Source of the DNA: Cucumis sativus
Lineage: Eukaryota > Streptophyta > Magnoliopsida > Cucurbitales > Cucurbitaceae
DNA length: 64,000 bases
Assembly (NCBI RefSeq): GCF_000004075.3
Contig: NC_026658.2
Span: 16,294,075 to 16,358,074 of the forward strand
Direction of reading: 5' to 3'
Under the pieces are notes generated by a model. It did not search any database, was not told the DNA's origin, and saw nothing but the letters and a program-made list of their open reading frames with translations. Within the stretch, counting starts at the first letter, position 1. Each line of letters begins with the position of its first letter. Shown in pieces: positions 34,386-46,150 of this stretch. The translations under genes and the position numbers were made by a program.

Positions 34386-37300
34386 TATGGGTGTTTTGGA
34401 TCGAATGGTATAATTGAAATTTAATGTAAATAAGAATATAAAGTGTAGAAAAGATTATAATACATTTCGAAGGTGACGACTTATTATCAAAATTGACCTA
34501 AGAAAAAATGATTTGCTCTACATTCATGACGCTTTCTATTTCGAACTCGAGAAGGGGGCTAAAAGTCGTCCACACTGAGGGAGACATAGGGTTAGTCATA
34601 TGATAGTTATACCAACTCAAGGATTGTTGTCTAACCGAAAACAATTCCTCAACTCCTAAAAGGGAGATTTTCCGGTTGAGATGCCACCACTTAATTCCGA
34701 CAAAGTAGACATTCTTTACCTTTTTCTTCTTTGTTCCAATGAGATTCAAAGAAGAAAGCATGATGTGCTTGACCTTAGTCGAGCCTTGCCAAATACGTAA
34801 TGGGGCATGTGTGACCCAAAAGATTATTTTAGGCCCAGAATACGACTTAATGGAGTTACTCGACCTCGATCAAAATAGAAGTCGTCTCTAGACAAACATG
34901 AAACTAGGAACACCCCTAAACCAAATAAGTTATGTTATTACTATGTGGTAATTTTGAAACCTTAGGATACATATGAGTAATAAATTTCTAACTTCTTCTA
35001 AACTCTACTGTTCTTGATCTTTGATTTTAATGTCAAAGCCAACTTTTTTTTTTGTTTTGGAAGTTTTTTAAATGTCACTTGGGGTTTTGCGCCCCTTGGT
35101 TTGAAATTAGGTGAGATTGATGCCAAACCCATGTTTGATCCATGGAGTAAACTCAATGGCTTAACAAATGGGGTAAAGGAAGGGTTTTATCTTTTTACAC
35201 ATGAAAATAAAAAAATAAAAAGTCTTTCTCCACTTTCTTTCATCAATCCTTTCACATCTCTTTTCATCTACTTCCTCTGCTTTCTCATTCAAACTCTAAT
35301 ATTTTCATCTTCTCACCCATCTTTCTCATATCCTTCATGTATTCCCCTTGTTGGCATCTGGTCTTTCATCCAGGTGAATAATAACAAGCAAAAATTGGGT
35401 CGCTGATTTCTTTGAGTGAAGGAAATCGAAATTATGATCTCTTTCGATATCTTTCTTTTTTCTCATTCAAAGAAGTAAGGGTTAGAGGTGCTTTGTTTTG
35501 GCGGCCGAAATCGAATTCCAGTAGAAGGGATTGAATCCCAGCGGAGGAAAGATCGAATTTACGGTCGATTACCTGATTTATTTTGGCAGAGAAAATCAGA
35601 ACCCAAAACTTTTGATATATTCACACGAAGGAAACCGACTGAGGTCTTATTGAAAAAGGGAAAGAAGAAGTTGTAGGTTTAGTTAACTGATCCTTAATGC
35701 TTCCTCGGGTACGTAATGCATTTGGTTCTTAATGCTTCCTCAGGTATGTAATGCCTTTTCTTTTTCTTTTTCTTTCTATAATGTCTTTTATTTTCTATAA
35801 TGCTCTTTTTTTTCTGTAATAATTTTTTTTTTCTTTAATGCCTTACAAGAGACACTTTCATTTAGACCAATCTATTAACGATTTTTTTATTACTTTTTCT
35901 AATTCAAAGTTTATAATTTACGGTCTGTGATGTTCAAGATTAAGTTTTAAAACATTTTGATTACTTTATTTGTAATCTAGCGTTGCTTTTCAATTAAAGC
36001 CACTATCTACTATCTTTGTTTATTCATTGTCTTAGAAACTCCCTTCCAATGATAGAATCCACCTTTTGTTGCATTTTAGAAGTTGTGTATCCTTTGATAG
36101 ACAACATTAAATTACCATAATTTTAGAGGTAGGGATTGTTGGTTTTGGATGATTCAGATTTTGGTGGGCGAGGTTTTTTTTTATGATTATTAAGTTCTCA
36201 AATTTTAGCTACCATCTTCACTAATGTTTTTTCTTCTTTTTATTATTGAATAAAAAAGGATCATACATTATTATTGATTTTTTTTTCCATTGATTATGTA
36301 TTTATGGAAAATTTACTCACACTATTTTCACAATTTTGTTTTGATTGGTATATTAATGTGTTCTTTTATAAATTATTTTTTCGCTATTATTTATTAATTT
36401 TTTTTAGTCCATGTGATAGTTGAGAAATTTAAATTTGACAAAATAGATGGATTTGAGGGATTTTACTGTGAATAATTTTCATGTTTACTTCTAATAGTTG
36501 ACTGAGATTTAAATTTGAAAAACTTATTTTTATTTGTATATGTGGTAGTTGTATTTGTATCGGATAATTTTAATGTTTATTAGGTAGTTGAGAGATTTAA
36601 ATTTGGAAATTTTATATTTTTATTTGTATATGTGGTAGTTGTTTTTGTATTCAGCATTATTTCTTTATTTATACTTAATTGTGATTGAGTGATTTGAAAC
36701 TAAAAATTTATTGGTTAACACTTGTTTTAATATAAATAGATCATTTATCCTCCCTAAACACATCACTCCTATGTTTTGTATCTAAAATTTACTTTATTGA
36801 GGGTGAGGTCTTACCATTCTCCCATACCATTCTCCCATTCTCCCTAAACACATCTATTTTTTCGCACTTTGTTTTTCCATGTTCTTTCATATTTTGTTTA
36901 GGGGTATATGTGCATTTTGCTTTGTTAGTGTGAAACTTTTTTTTTTTTTCCGACTATCATGAAGTAAGCAACTTTGTATACAAGGTAGGTGACTTTCAAC
37001 GATATTTTATCTTGTCTTGCCTCGCACATTTAGACATTCACCATTACATAATGTGTTCTTTTCTTTTCCACATTTGTACATGAACTTTTGCGTTTTTAAT
37101 TTATTTGTTAGTACGTTTATGTTTTGTATATTATGGTTGTGTTATATTTGTCATATTATTTATTTTAACTTTTAAGAATACTTTGTTTGAAATGTAATTT
37201 GAAATATTAAATTTTTCTTTCTAAGTTAATTTATATTGTTTTATCACATGATTTGTACTTGAACTATTTTTTGTGTGTAATTGGAGTTAGAAATACACGG

Positions 37301-37395
37301 GGGGTTCCCTTTAAATTATGAGAATTAAGTTATCTAGATGTCAATCTATAGATTTTGTATACATTAACTTTTATAAAATTCAAGTGTCAATTTAG
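34386..37395. other. Spacer without recognised gene
   Basis: 34400-34980 is moderately GC-rich and looks like old transposon DNA; its minus ORF 34498-34761 matches nothing I know. 35014-35676 holds two short + strand ORFs around a pyrimidine-rich stretch (35220-35350). They might be the leader of whatever element carried the downstream SANT/Myb relic, but I cannot support this. A short duplication 'taatgcttcctcggg'/'taatgcttcctcagg' lies near 35695-35745. The rest is AT-rich. Confidence 0.4.
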
Positions 37396-38238
37396 ATGGT
37401 GTTGACAAATTCAAAAGCCACTAAGCATCAGTGAACAATCATTGAGGATGAGGCATTAGTTGAGTGATTATTACAACTAGTGGAAGAAGGATGTAGCTAG
37501 AGGGCTGATAATGAAACATTCAAATCGAGATATTTGGTACATGTTCAAAAACTAACGAAAGAAAAAATTCTTGGAAGCAACATACAAGTAACTCCAATTT
37601 AGAGTCGAAAAGTGAAAATTTTGAAGAACCAGTTCACTATCATAGTAGAGATGATGGGGCCAGCATGTAGTGAGTTTGGTTGAAATGAGGAATGAAAGTG
37701 CACTGAGGCAAAGAAACATGTGTTCGATGACTAGGTTAAGGTAAGACGATGAATATAATTCATACTTTCTATAAAAGTAAATTATAATATACCTACGTTT
37801 GTTAACTTCATATAGGGACACCTCAATGCTCGAGGTCTACTGAACAAACCATTTCCTTACTTGTATGACTTGAAAATTGTGTTTGGTAGAGATAGGGCGA
37901 CCGGTGGTAGATGTAAGACACTCGTTGAAATGGACTCACAGACTGCAAAAGATATTGAGGAAGATGACATGGACATTAATCTCGGAAACTTTGATATTCC
38001 AAATTCATATATACTTGAGCCACCATCTGGGCAGGACATGTCATCCACTCCAACAAGTATGGCACATGATGCAAGATCATCTAGGCTAAGTAAGAAAATG
38101 CGGTCATATTCAGAGGACCTCATGGACACATTTCGTACAGACATGCGAGAAACTTCCAAGAAAATTGGAAAGATTGTTGCATGGCAGAAAGTAAAAATAG
38201 AAATAGAATCATACATACATAAACAATTATTATGCTAA
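37396..38238 (+). pseudogene. SANT/Myb-like domain protein relic (2 exons)
   Basis: Exon 1 (37396-37740) resembles the MYB/SANT-like DNA-binding domain found in multi-copy plant genes and transposon-linked ORFs: TIIEDEALVE, LQLVEEG, RADNETFKSRYL, then KNQFTIIVEMMGPACSEFG. Exon 2 (37816-38238) is open: [31 protein letters not shown], an acidic region, then [19 protein letters not shown]. The GTAAG donor at 37741 and TATAG acceptor at 37815 are intact. Exon 1 has seven in-frame stops, first at 37432. About four sit where I expect Trp (before TIIEDE, before RADNE, after SEFG, before VK). A dead copy of a repeated family; the assignment is from memory. Confidence 0.7.
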
Positions 38239-40440
38239 ATTACCGACTATTCTTGGAATGAACGTGAACGATTGTTTAATTGTAGTTGAGTCTCTATTAC
38301 CTTATCCCATGATGTTGCACAGACTACCCAGCAGAATGGAAGTACATAAAATGCATGTGTATCTTAAGAAGACAACTATAATCATCACTAAATGTAACTT
38401 TACTTAACTTTCATTTTTGTTTAACCATTTTGGTTATGCTTACTTTTGAAACATACTAGACCCTTTTAAATATTGCTTAACTAGAACTTTTGTAAACTCC
38501 GTCAAATTAAATGACTTGTTATATTCCTAATTAGACCGACTTAAATCAAAATTATTATTATGGAATGTTAAAAGTTTATTGTTTTTATATTATTGTCATG
38601 AAAAATCAATAGATCGGTAAAGAAATTGAATCAGAGGAACAAAATTTGGAGAGAAAAAACATTTCAATTCAATAATTGATACATGATAAAATTTAGAACG
38701 TGCATTTCAAAAAAAAAAAAAAACTACACAAGCTAGCTAAACCCATAAATGTAAAACTAGCACATAGAAACTCAGATTTCCAAATCTTATACTTCAAACA
38801 CAAACATTTCTAATTTTTAGTCCTCAAACGTCCATCAAATAAGTCCACAAACATTTAATTTAATTTTGAGATATTTGATCATGCGCAACGAACAACAGGT
38901 TGAAGGTCAGATACATTTGAGAATCCAAAACTTAAAGATCAACCAACAAAACTACATGCTATTAAAACTTCAAATACTGTAAAGGACGTGGAGGGTAGTA
39001 ATTCAGTTTCTAACAAAGAGTGAGGATTATGGGATGAAGGAACGTGTCATGATGTGATGGGTTTGATACTGTGAGGAGGTTGGGAAGTAAATAACTATTT
39101 TTAATTCTTTCCAAAACACATTAATTAAAAACCGACAAAAAAGATCAACTTAAGTGATACTTCAATATAGTTAAAGCTTTAATAAATACTTCTAATTTTC
39201 ATTCTTTTTTCAAATATCTAAAATTTAAAACCACTTTTTCTTTACTTTTAAGACAATATAGTATAGGCTAAAATAAAATGAGAAAATGAACTATATGGAC
39301 CAAAATCATAATTCATCCATAACTATTTTTCCTTTTCAATTGTTTTTTTTTATTTTGCAGTATGTAAAGGTCAGAATATTCGAAAACTTTTCTTTCTTGA
39401 ATAACGAAATCTCTTTCCTAAAAATTAGTAATTGATTATTTGTTATTAATGTTTTATAAACTACTTTTTTCTCAAAAAAAAAAAAAACAAAATAGGTTTT
39501 ATAAACCACTCAATAAAACAAAATTATACTCTAAAGATTTAAGTTGAGTGGAAAGTTGGTTTTTGTGTTTTCAAATTCGATATATAATCTTTAATATTTG
39601 GAAAAATGGTTTATTTTCTTTTATTATAGTAACTAAGAAAAAAAAAAAAATTGACTTGACATTCCTACTAATTAAGAAATTGAGAGTTTAAATTTAATAC
39701 AACTTTAAATATTAGAGTGTGAAATTTTTCTTTTTTTAAAAAGCTTAAAAACTAAAATTAATAGACCTTACAAAAATTATAGACTTTTTAAGAATAATAT
39801 AAAAAAAACTAAATTAAAAATGTTAAAAATTATTTACACTCTCAAATTTATAACCATTTAATTTTTTTAAATTTAATATATATAATTACAATTGAGTTAC
39901 TATATTTTAAAATGCATAAAATTTCAGTCTTTTAACATAAAAAAATCTTTATAAAAAACTATTTTTCATTAGTCTTAATAGTTTATGATCATTTTAATAG
40001 ATCTATATATATAAATATTTTTATTCTATTGTGTATTTTTTATTCAATATTCGATACACAATAGACTAAGAGTACTTTTAGATTGCTCTTTTTAAAGTTA
40101 AAACTGTTTTTATAAAAGAAAATTTACTTTTAAAATACACTTCAAAAGTTTTTTTTTTGAGTGGTTTTCAGACCGATAAAAGTGATTCAAAATGACTTAT
40201 TTTTTTAATTAAATATTTAAAAAAATATTTCAAACAAACCCTACTTAATATTACAAATTCAAGAGGTGATTAACGAAAAAACCTTGGATCTAAAACATAG
40301 AAAAAACTTACACTACACCATTACTCATAAAGCAAAGCATTTAACATACAAACGTTAGTAGGTGGCGTTTTAAAACTATCACCAACCAATCGAAAGCTGC
40401 ATTTATCACCGCCAAACCTACCAATCCCATCCCCCATTCA
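38239..40440. other. AT-rich spacer upstream of the LTP gene
   Basis: No gene is recognised. The sequence is dominated by A/T-rich runs. CCAAT-type words (accaaccaatcg) near 40380-40391 belong to the probable LTP promoter. Confidence 0.5.
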
Positions 40441-40450
40441 TTTTCCATTC

Positions 40451-40458
40451 TATTTAAA
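40451..40458 (+). promoter_or_regulatory. Probable TATA box of the LTP gene
   Basis: TATTTAAA lies 81 bases before the ATG at 40539, followed by a C/A-rich leader (cacactcaaactcatcttac) typical of plant transcription starts. A CCAAT word sits about 65 bases further upstream. Confidence 0.6.
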
Positions 40459-40538
40459 CTCCCCAAGCTCTCCCACTTCACACTCAAACTCATCTTACAA
40501 ACTCCTTCAAATTTCTATTTACTTTTCGTAAACACATC

Positions 40539-41556
40539 ATGGCGAGTAACTTAATCACGATTCTAAAGTTGGGTTTGACAGTAACATTTCTCTACGCCGT
40601 GATAGGTGGAGGGGTGACGACAGAGGCAGTCGTATCGTGCAACCAAGTGATCACCAATTTGCGTCCATGTGTTTCGTACGTGACGGGCGGAGGATACCCG
40701 TCGTCTAACTGTTGCAGTGGTGTGAAACAGTTGAGCACGGCAGCTCGCACAACGCCGGATAGACAGGCGGTATGTCGATGCTTGAAATCATTGGTGAATG
40801 GCGTTAAGTATAATGGCCAAAATGTTGCTAATGCTGCTGCTCTTCCGACCAAGTGTGGCGTCACTCTTCCCTACTCTATCAACCCCAATGTTGACTGTAA
40901 CACGTAATATATTTCTCTCTCTCTCAAAATTTTTACTTTATATGATCTTTTTATTTGAGACTAAGTCTTGAGTACAGTTTTCATTTTGTTCATATTTTCA
41001 ACTATGCATCTTGAGTTTAATTTTCACTTATTCACTTTTACATTTTGTTCATATTTTCAACTCTTCATGTACATTTTTTTAATTATTTGGTTCCATAAAG
41101 TTTCAAAAGTTTACCTTTTCACTCTTTACTATGTTAATATTAATGCTCCCTTTATTATTGTGCTTAACTTTTAGATAACAAAACAATGAAAAATGAAAAG
41201 TTCACACTAATCCTAGATTATAAATATTTCAATGTCTTTAAATTAATTGTGATAAAATATCGAACATAAATGTGTAGAATGAAAACTTAAACAAAAATGT
41301 AAAACTTTTAAATCAAAATACCAAATAAAAACTTTAATTCAAAAGTAAGAAAATTGTAATATTTTAATAGTCAAAGATCAAGTAAATAACTATACTCAAA
41401 ATTCATAAAATGAACAACTTAAAATATTGTTTGAAAATGTTACTCAAAACTCAACCATTTTTTTCTTATTTTGTACTTATTAACTTTATTTTAGTTTAAG
41501 AAGGTTCTAAGTAATTTACGTGGGAATTATTATTATTTTGCAGCATTAAAATGTGA
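40539..41556 (+). CDS. Type-1 non-specific lipid transfer protein precursor
   Basis: Secreted small protein that carries lipids in a helical, disulfide-bonded fold and serves in cuticle formation and defence. Exons 40539-40903 and 41544-41556 give 125 residues. A hydrophobic signal peptide spans about 1-30 (cleavage probably after TTEA). Eight cysteines at 34, 44, 58, 59, 79, 81, 106 and 120 fit C-X9-C-X13-CC-X19-CXC-X24-C-X13-C of type 1. Both lipid-binding pentapeptide regions are present in modified form (TTPDR and PYSIN). Without splicing the frame would end in Asn-Thr-stop at 40907. With the 640-base intron (GT at 40904, AG at 41542-41543) the end is CNTIKM, like the CATIK-type ends of known LTPs, and an intron just before the stop is usual in this family. 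AATAAA at 41604-41609 may be the polyadenylation signal. Confidence 0.95.
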
Positions 41557-41609
41557 GGAAAATCAAGCAGCAACACTACACGACGAGGTCGTATCGCTGG
41601 AAGAATAAA

Positions 41610-43900
41610 TGGGGAGATTAGCATTTTGCTATGAACAAATTATGAACTTTATTTTGTAATATTATCTACTTGAAAACCACCCTTTGTACTTGGGTTTATG
41701 GTTAGAATTTAAATTTATATAAATATATGTTAGTGTTTACTTAAAAATTTGTGTGAATTTTAATTTATAACATGTGTGTTTTAGAACTATTTATTCTTCA
41801 AAATGATTCTCACATTAATTTTAATATAGATCAATTGGAAAAAAAGAAAAAAAAAACAACAGAGAGAACATATTTGGTTCCTATATTTTGTTAAACAGAG
41901 AGAGCATATTGGTCACAAAAGAATATATGAATATGTTAACTCTTTTTAATTAAGTTGATTTTTCTGTAAATTATCATTTTATTCTCTATATTTTGAAATT
42001 GGTTCAATTTCATCTTAAATTTAATCCTAAAATACTAGATTTTGTTGGATTTTTAGTTTTCTTTTATTGTTGCTATAAACTTTAAAAACGCATTGATATA
42101 TTTTATATTATTGCATTAAAATTATTATATTATTATATATTATTTAATCGAAGTAAAAATTAACTTTATTGAATTAAATTAATAAATAAAAACATGAATT
42201 GTTCTCTCTATGATCATTTAAACATGTTTTGCACGAATATGTATTATTAATAAAGAGTAATAATTTATTTATTTTGGAAACCATAATTTTTTAAAAGAAG
42301 TGTATAAAAAGGTATTTGGAATTAAGTTTTTTATAACATGATTGATAAGAGAATACAACTTAAAATTCATATGGAGCATGTGGGTTTGCTTGCTTTTTTT
42401 TCTTTTTCTATTTTAGCTCGTAATTTTTTATATTTTGTTATCTACTTTCTACTCTTGTTTTATCTCTTTTGAAAATTACAAAAAATTGGTAAAAATAAAT
42501 AAATGTTTCATAAAGGTAAAAATTAGTGATGAGGACGTTTGAAAGAAACGAGCATAAATTATAGAATTTGAATACTGAAAAGGAAATTATTAATCATGGG
42601 TGCATATCAGGGTTTACTATTTTTAAGGACTAAAAGATTAGACTTATAAAAATCATTAATTAGTCTGTTATATAAATTGGATATGCAAGTTGTACAAACT
42701 TAATTATGGCATTGGCATTATAAACTCGAAATGAACCAACAATAATATATAATTGAGTAGAGTTTAGGCATCCACTTTGAAGTATAATTCAAGTTTCTAC
42801 ACTCCATTATTTATGATGCAATTAATGTTTTCGAAAAGGTTGTAAATTTAAGGTAATTGCTCTCCCAAAATTCAATATATTGGGTTGGTTTTGTGGCCTT
42901 GTTGCTATCAGGTTGACTTTCTCATCTTGCTTTGCACTCGAATCATATTGTGGCAAGTATATAACCTAATTGAGCTTGAAACAATTGAATGGGTTTGTTC
43001 TCCCTTATTTCATTCATCTATCAATGACATTACTCTTATTTTAAAAATAAAAATAAATAAATAAATAAAAAGCTTTCGTCTTCATTGTTGTCTTTGAATT
43101 TTCAAAGTCTTCATTCACCACCTTTTTTTTTTTTTGTCTTTTCTTTCAATATAGAAGAACATGTAGTAATTTTTGTTGTTACTATCCTTATTGTAAGAAA
43201 GGGAGAGAGAACATACCTATAATTATCAATAATCACTTCCCCTATCCTTCAATCAAAGCAAGACATAATTTCAATCCAAATAAAATAAAAGAACTTTATG
43301 TTACAAAAGAAACTGTAATGCTTCCAAGATTGCAAGATCATAATATAGACAAAGAAAAAGAGATTGGAGGTTAGACTTCTTTTTCAAAGATAATAACAAT
43401 GAAAAATGAAATTCAATGATGCATTTAGGTTTAATAGCAAATGTCTTACCTCACAAATATCATACTTCTCTCTATCTAAGAGGATTAGGACCATTATAGC
43501 ATACTGACTTCCAACACCAACAAAAAGAAATAAAATTCACAACTATAACAAGGCCAAAGCAATTGCTTAAATTGATGGTTTATTAGAGCTTCCTATAAAT
43601 CAAGATAAGTTCATTAGTAACATAAAGAGTTCATTTCTTCCTCGTAGTGAAAATTCTTTCTCATAGCAAAAACATTCATAACTTTTTTTAATCTTTCAAT
43701 CATTAGTAAATGAAGAGTAACCAAATTACAACAATTTAGTAATGACTTAGATACAAGTACTTGTGTTCAAGTTTATATATATAGTTTGTTTATGCTATAA
43801 CTATCATGCAATTACGATACAACTCAATAGCAATCATAAACAAAAGATCAGTAGAAAAATCAAGAGTACTCAAATTCACATAGGAAATTCATAGACAAAC
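41610..43900. other. Spacer downstream of the LTP gene
   Basis: The first part is probable 3' untranslated sequence. Beyond about 41700 I see only AT-rich DNA with homopolymers, for example a short (aaat)n run near 43045-43070. No gene is recognised. Confidence 0.5.
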
Positions 43901-44339
43901 AAAAAGATTCTACACACCATCAAAGTTTAAAATCTCACATTTCATTTTTCATTCTTTTTTTCTCGAAGCTTCAGCTCATAGCCATGAAATCTCCCTTGGC
44001 CTTGATTTCCTAATTAGAACAAACAAAAATCAATTAAAAATCAACCAAATGCTTCATTGAAGCATGTCATCAAACACATTGTAAGCTACCAAAATGCTTT
44101 ATCACATAGCCAACCATAAAGAAAAAATGTAGATTCAAATTAGAAAAATGAACATAAACAACACTATTGAATATGATGGATGTTTTTATATATATATAAA
44201 AACAAACACATATCTCCTATAAAAGCAAAACTATGAGAGATGTTTTTCATAAAAAGAACCATCAATATATCACATTGTGGGTAAAATAAAAACATTCAAG
44301 TTAATATACTGTATAAATACAAACAATAGAAATAATGGT

Positions 44340-44873
44340 TGAGATTCATCTGTGAGTTCGCAGTGCAAGGGGTGTTAGGCAGTGGCGTCAGCGAAGGAGA
44401 GAAAGAGGGGGATTTTGGGCGTGTCATTGACAAATAGTCTCGTCGTTTCCAACGTGCGTGAGAGAGGGAGAGAGATGGTTACCGGAAGGGAGGAAAAATC
44501 CAAAAGGAGGGGCGACTCGTGGATCTTCCACCAAGAAGAAGAAGAAGAGGAGAAGAAGAGGAGGAGGAGGAGGTAGAGAAAGGGTTTTGGAGATGTTTTA
44601 TTTTAGTAAAAAAATTATTTAATGTTTTTAGAATTAGGAAAAAATCTAATTTTAATAAACTTTTAATTTAAAATAAATTTTATTTTAATAAATTAAATAA
44701 ATTATTTTTGTATCTTTTATGACACCAAATAACTGTCGCGGAAAGTGAAATCCGAAAAATTACGTCTTTTCTAGCCAAAAACGCGGTTTTTTAGCTTTTG
44801 TAACAGTTTTTTCTTCCCCTTTTAATTTAAGATGTATACAACTGTCATAGTAGGTAGTTTTTCTTGTAGTACC
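44340..44873. mobile_element. Possible terminal part of a CACTA (En/Spm) element
   Basis: The right end reads tttttcttgtagta at about 44860-44873, one base from the reverse complement of the common plant CACTA terminus CACTACAAGAAAA. The preceding 170 bases contain related short words such as aactgtcgcgg, gtaacagtt and caactgtcat, as expected of subterminal repeats. 44370-44580 is a purine-rich block with gaagaagaagaggagaag-like repeats, which yields a false Glu/Lys/Arg ORF. No opposite end and no transposase were found. Confidence 0.4.
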
Positions 44874-45205
44874 ATTATACACAATAGAGACCATTTATGT
44901 TTGCCTACTTAACATTATATATATATATATATATTAGCCCACTAGAAATGATTTAATTTGATACTAAGTGAAAACATTATTAGTTATATAACCATTGTCT
45001 AAGCTCACAATAATTAGAAAGGCTTTTAATTAAAATAGTCTAAATAGAGATCTTTATTTACCTATTGAATGTAATATTGTCATAATTTTCATAAAAGTTC
45101 TAGTGGGCTATAAATTTACACAAATATTGAGTCCAAATGACAAAACTATCCATTTTTAATATTAATATCAAAGAGAAAAAAACCCGAAGGTGGAGAGATC
45201 CCTAT
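44874..45205. other. AT-rich spacer
   Basis: Contains a short (TA) run at about 44918-44934 and nothing else that I recognise. Confidence 0.5.
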
Positions 45206-46150
45206 TTTCAAAATATATATAATCTATTGTCATATTTATTTTTATTTAATTTTAAGATTATCATTTATTAGATATCTTACGTAAATATGTTCATTCAATT
45301 ATGGTAAGATTCTAATCAAAATTTCTCCTAATTTATTGCTAGTTTATTTTAGTCAATTTATTCATATATACTCTCTATGACTAATCTTTCTCCATCCATT
45401 TTTTCTTATTATGTTCATCCCTTTCAAATTTTTCGGTAAGTGCATATTTGTTTCATACGTGTATATACATATATAGTGAGATATAAATAGAATAATATAT
45501 ACTCGTAAATATTTTAAATAATATCGTACAATGATTATACATCAAATATCACAGTACAATATTATTTAAAACGTACATATACACTCATCGAAAAATGGAT
45601 GTAATATAAATATATCATTGTACAATACTATTTAAAATATATACATATATATACCGTTCTATTCAAATCGAAATCAGTTTCTGACACTGTAAGAAATTAT
45701 CAAATTAACTTTCAATATATGAAAAAGAATGCAAAATGGATGCAATATCATGATTATAAACCAAAAATTAGTAAAATACGTGACATATATATTTCATTCG
45801 TAAATTTTTTTAATTGAAAAACTTCGCCGAAAAATTTTAACAGCATACTATAGTTCATAATTTCAAAAACAAAATTAATAATATGAAACAAACATGTATT
45901 TACTAAAAATTTGAAGGAAATGACGAAATTAAGAAAGAATGGAGAGATAGAGATCAGAGGAAGAGAGAGAGTATATTAGAAGAAATTTTAAAACTTTTTA
46001 TCATAATCTTCCCTAATTGAATTAATTATGTAACATATTTACATCCCATATCTGACGGACGGGAATCTTAAAATTAAATAATTAATAGATTAAATATAAA
46101 TAATAAAAGTTGAATAAAATATTTATGACAATAGATTATATATTTTAAAA
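45206..46150. mobile_element. Element with long terminal inverted repeats (about 250 bases)
   Basis: The left end reads aaaatatatataatctattgtcatattta; the right end in reverse reads aaaatatataatctattgtcataaata. The pairing continues inward: ttatttaattttaagatt with acgtaaatatgttcat on the left matches ttatttaattttaagatt with atgtaaatatgttaca on the right. Further in, ccctttcaaatttttcggtaag pairs with ccttcaaatttttagtaaa, then tgtttcat on both sides. No coding capacity is seen. A related copy may lie at 19970-21850. Confidence 0.75.

Noticed and set aside
35014..35676. Two + strand ORFs of 130 and 62 codons as a possible gene
   Set aside because: No domain, start context or partner exon recognised; composition changes abruptly at the pyrimidine tract. 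Left as unexplained spacer.
40592..40864. 90-codon minus-strand ORF
   Set aside because: Exact antisense shadow of the LTP coding exon.
40904..40907. Stop codon directly after Asn-Thr in the LTP gene as the true end
   Set aside because: It overlaps a good GT donor; the family normally has an intron here and the spliced end CNTIKM matches known LTP ends. Kept only as an intron-retention possibility.
44382..44576. 64-codon ORF ending in Glu/Lys/Arg runs
   Set aside because: A gaagaag/gaggagg purine tract inside a probable transposon end; low complexity.
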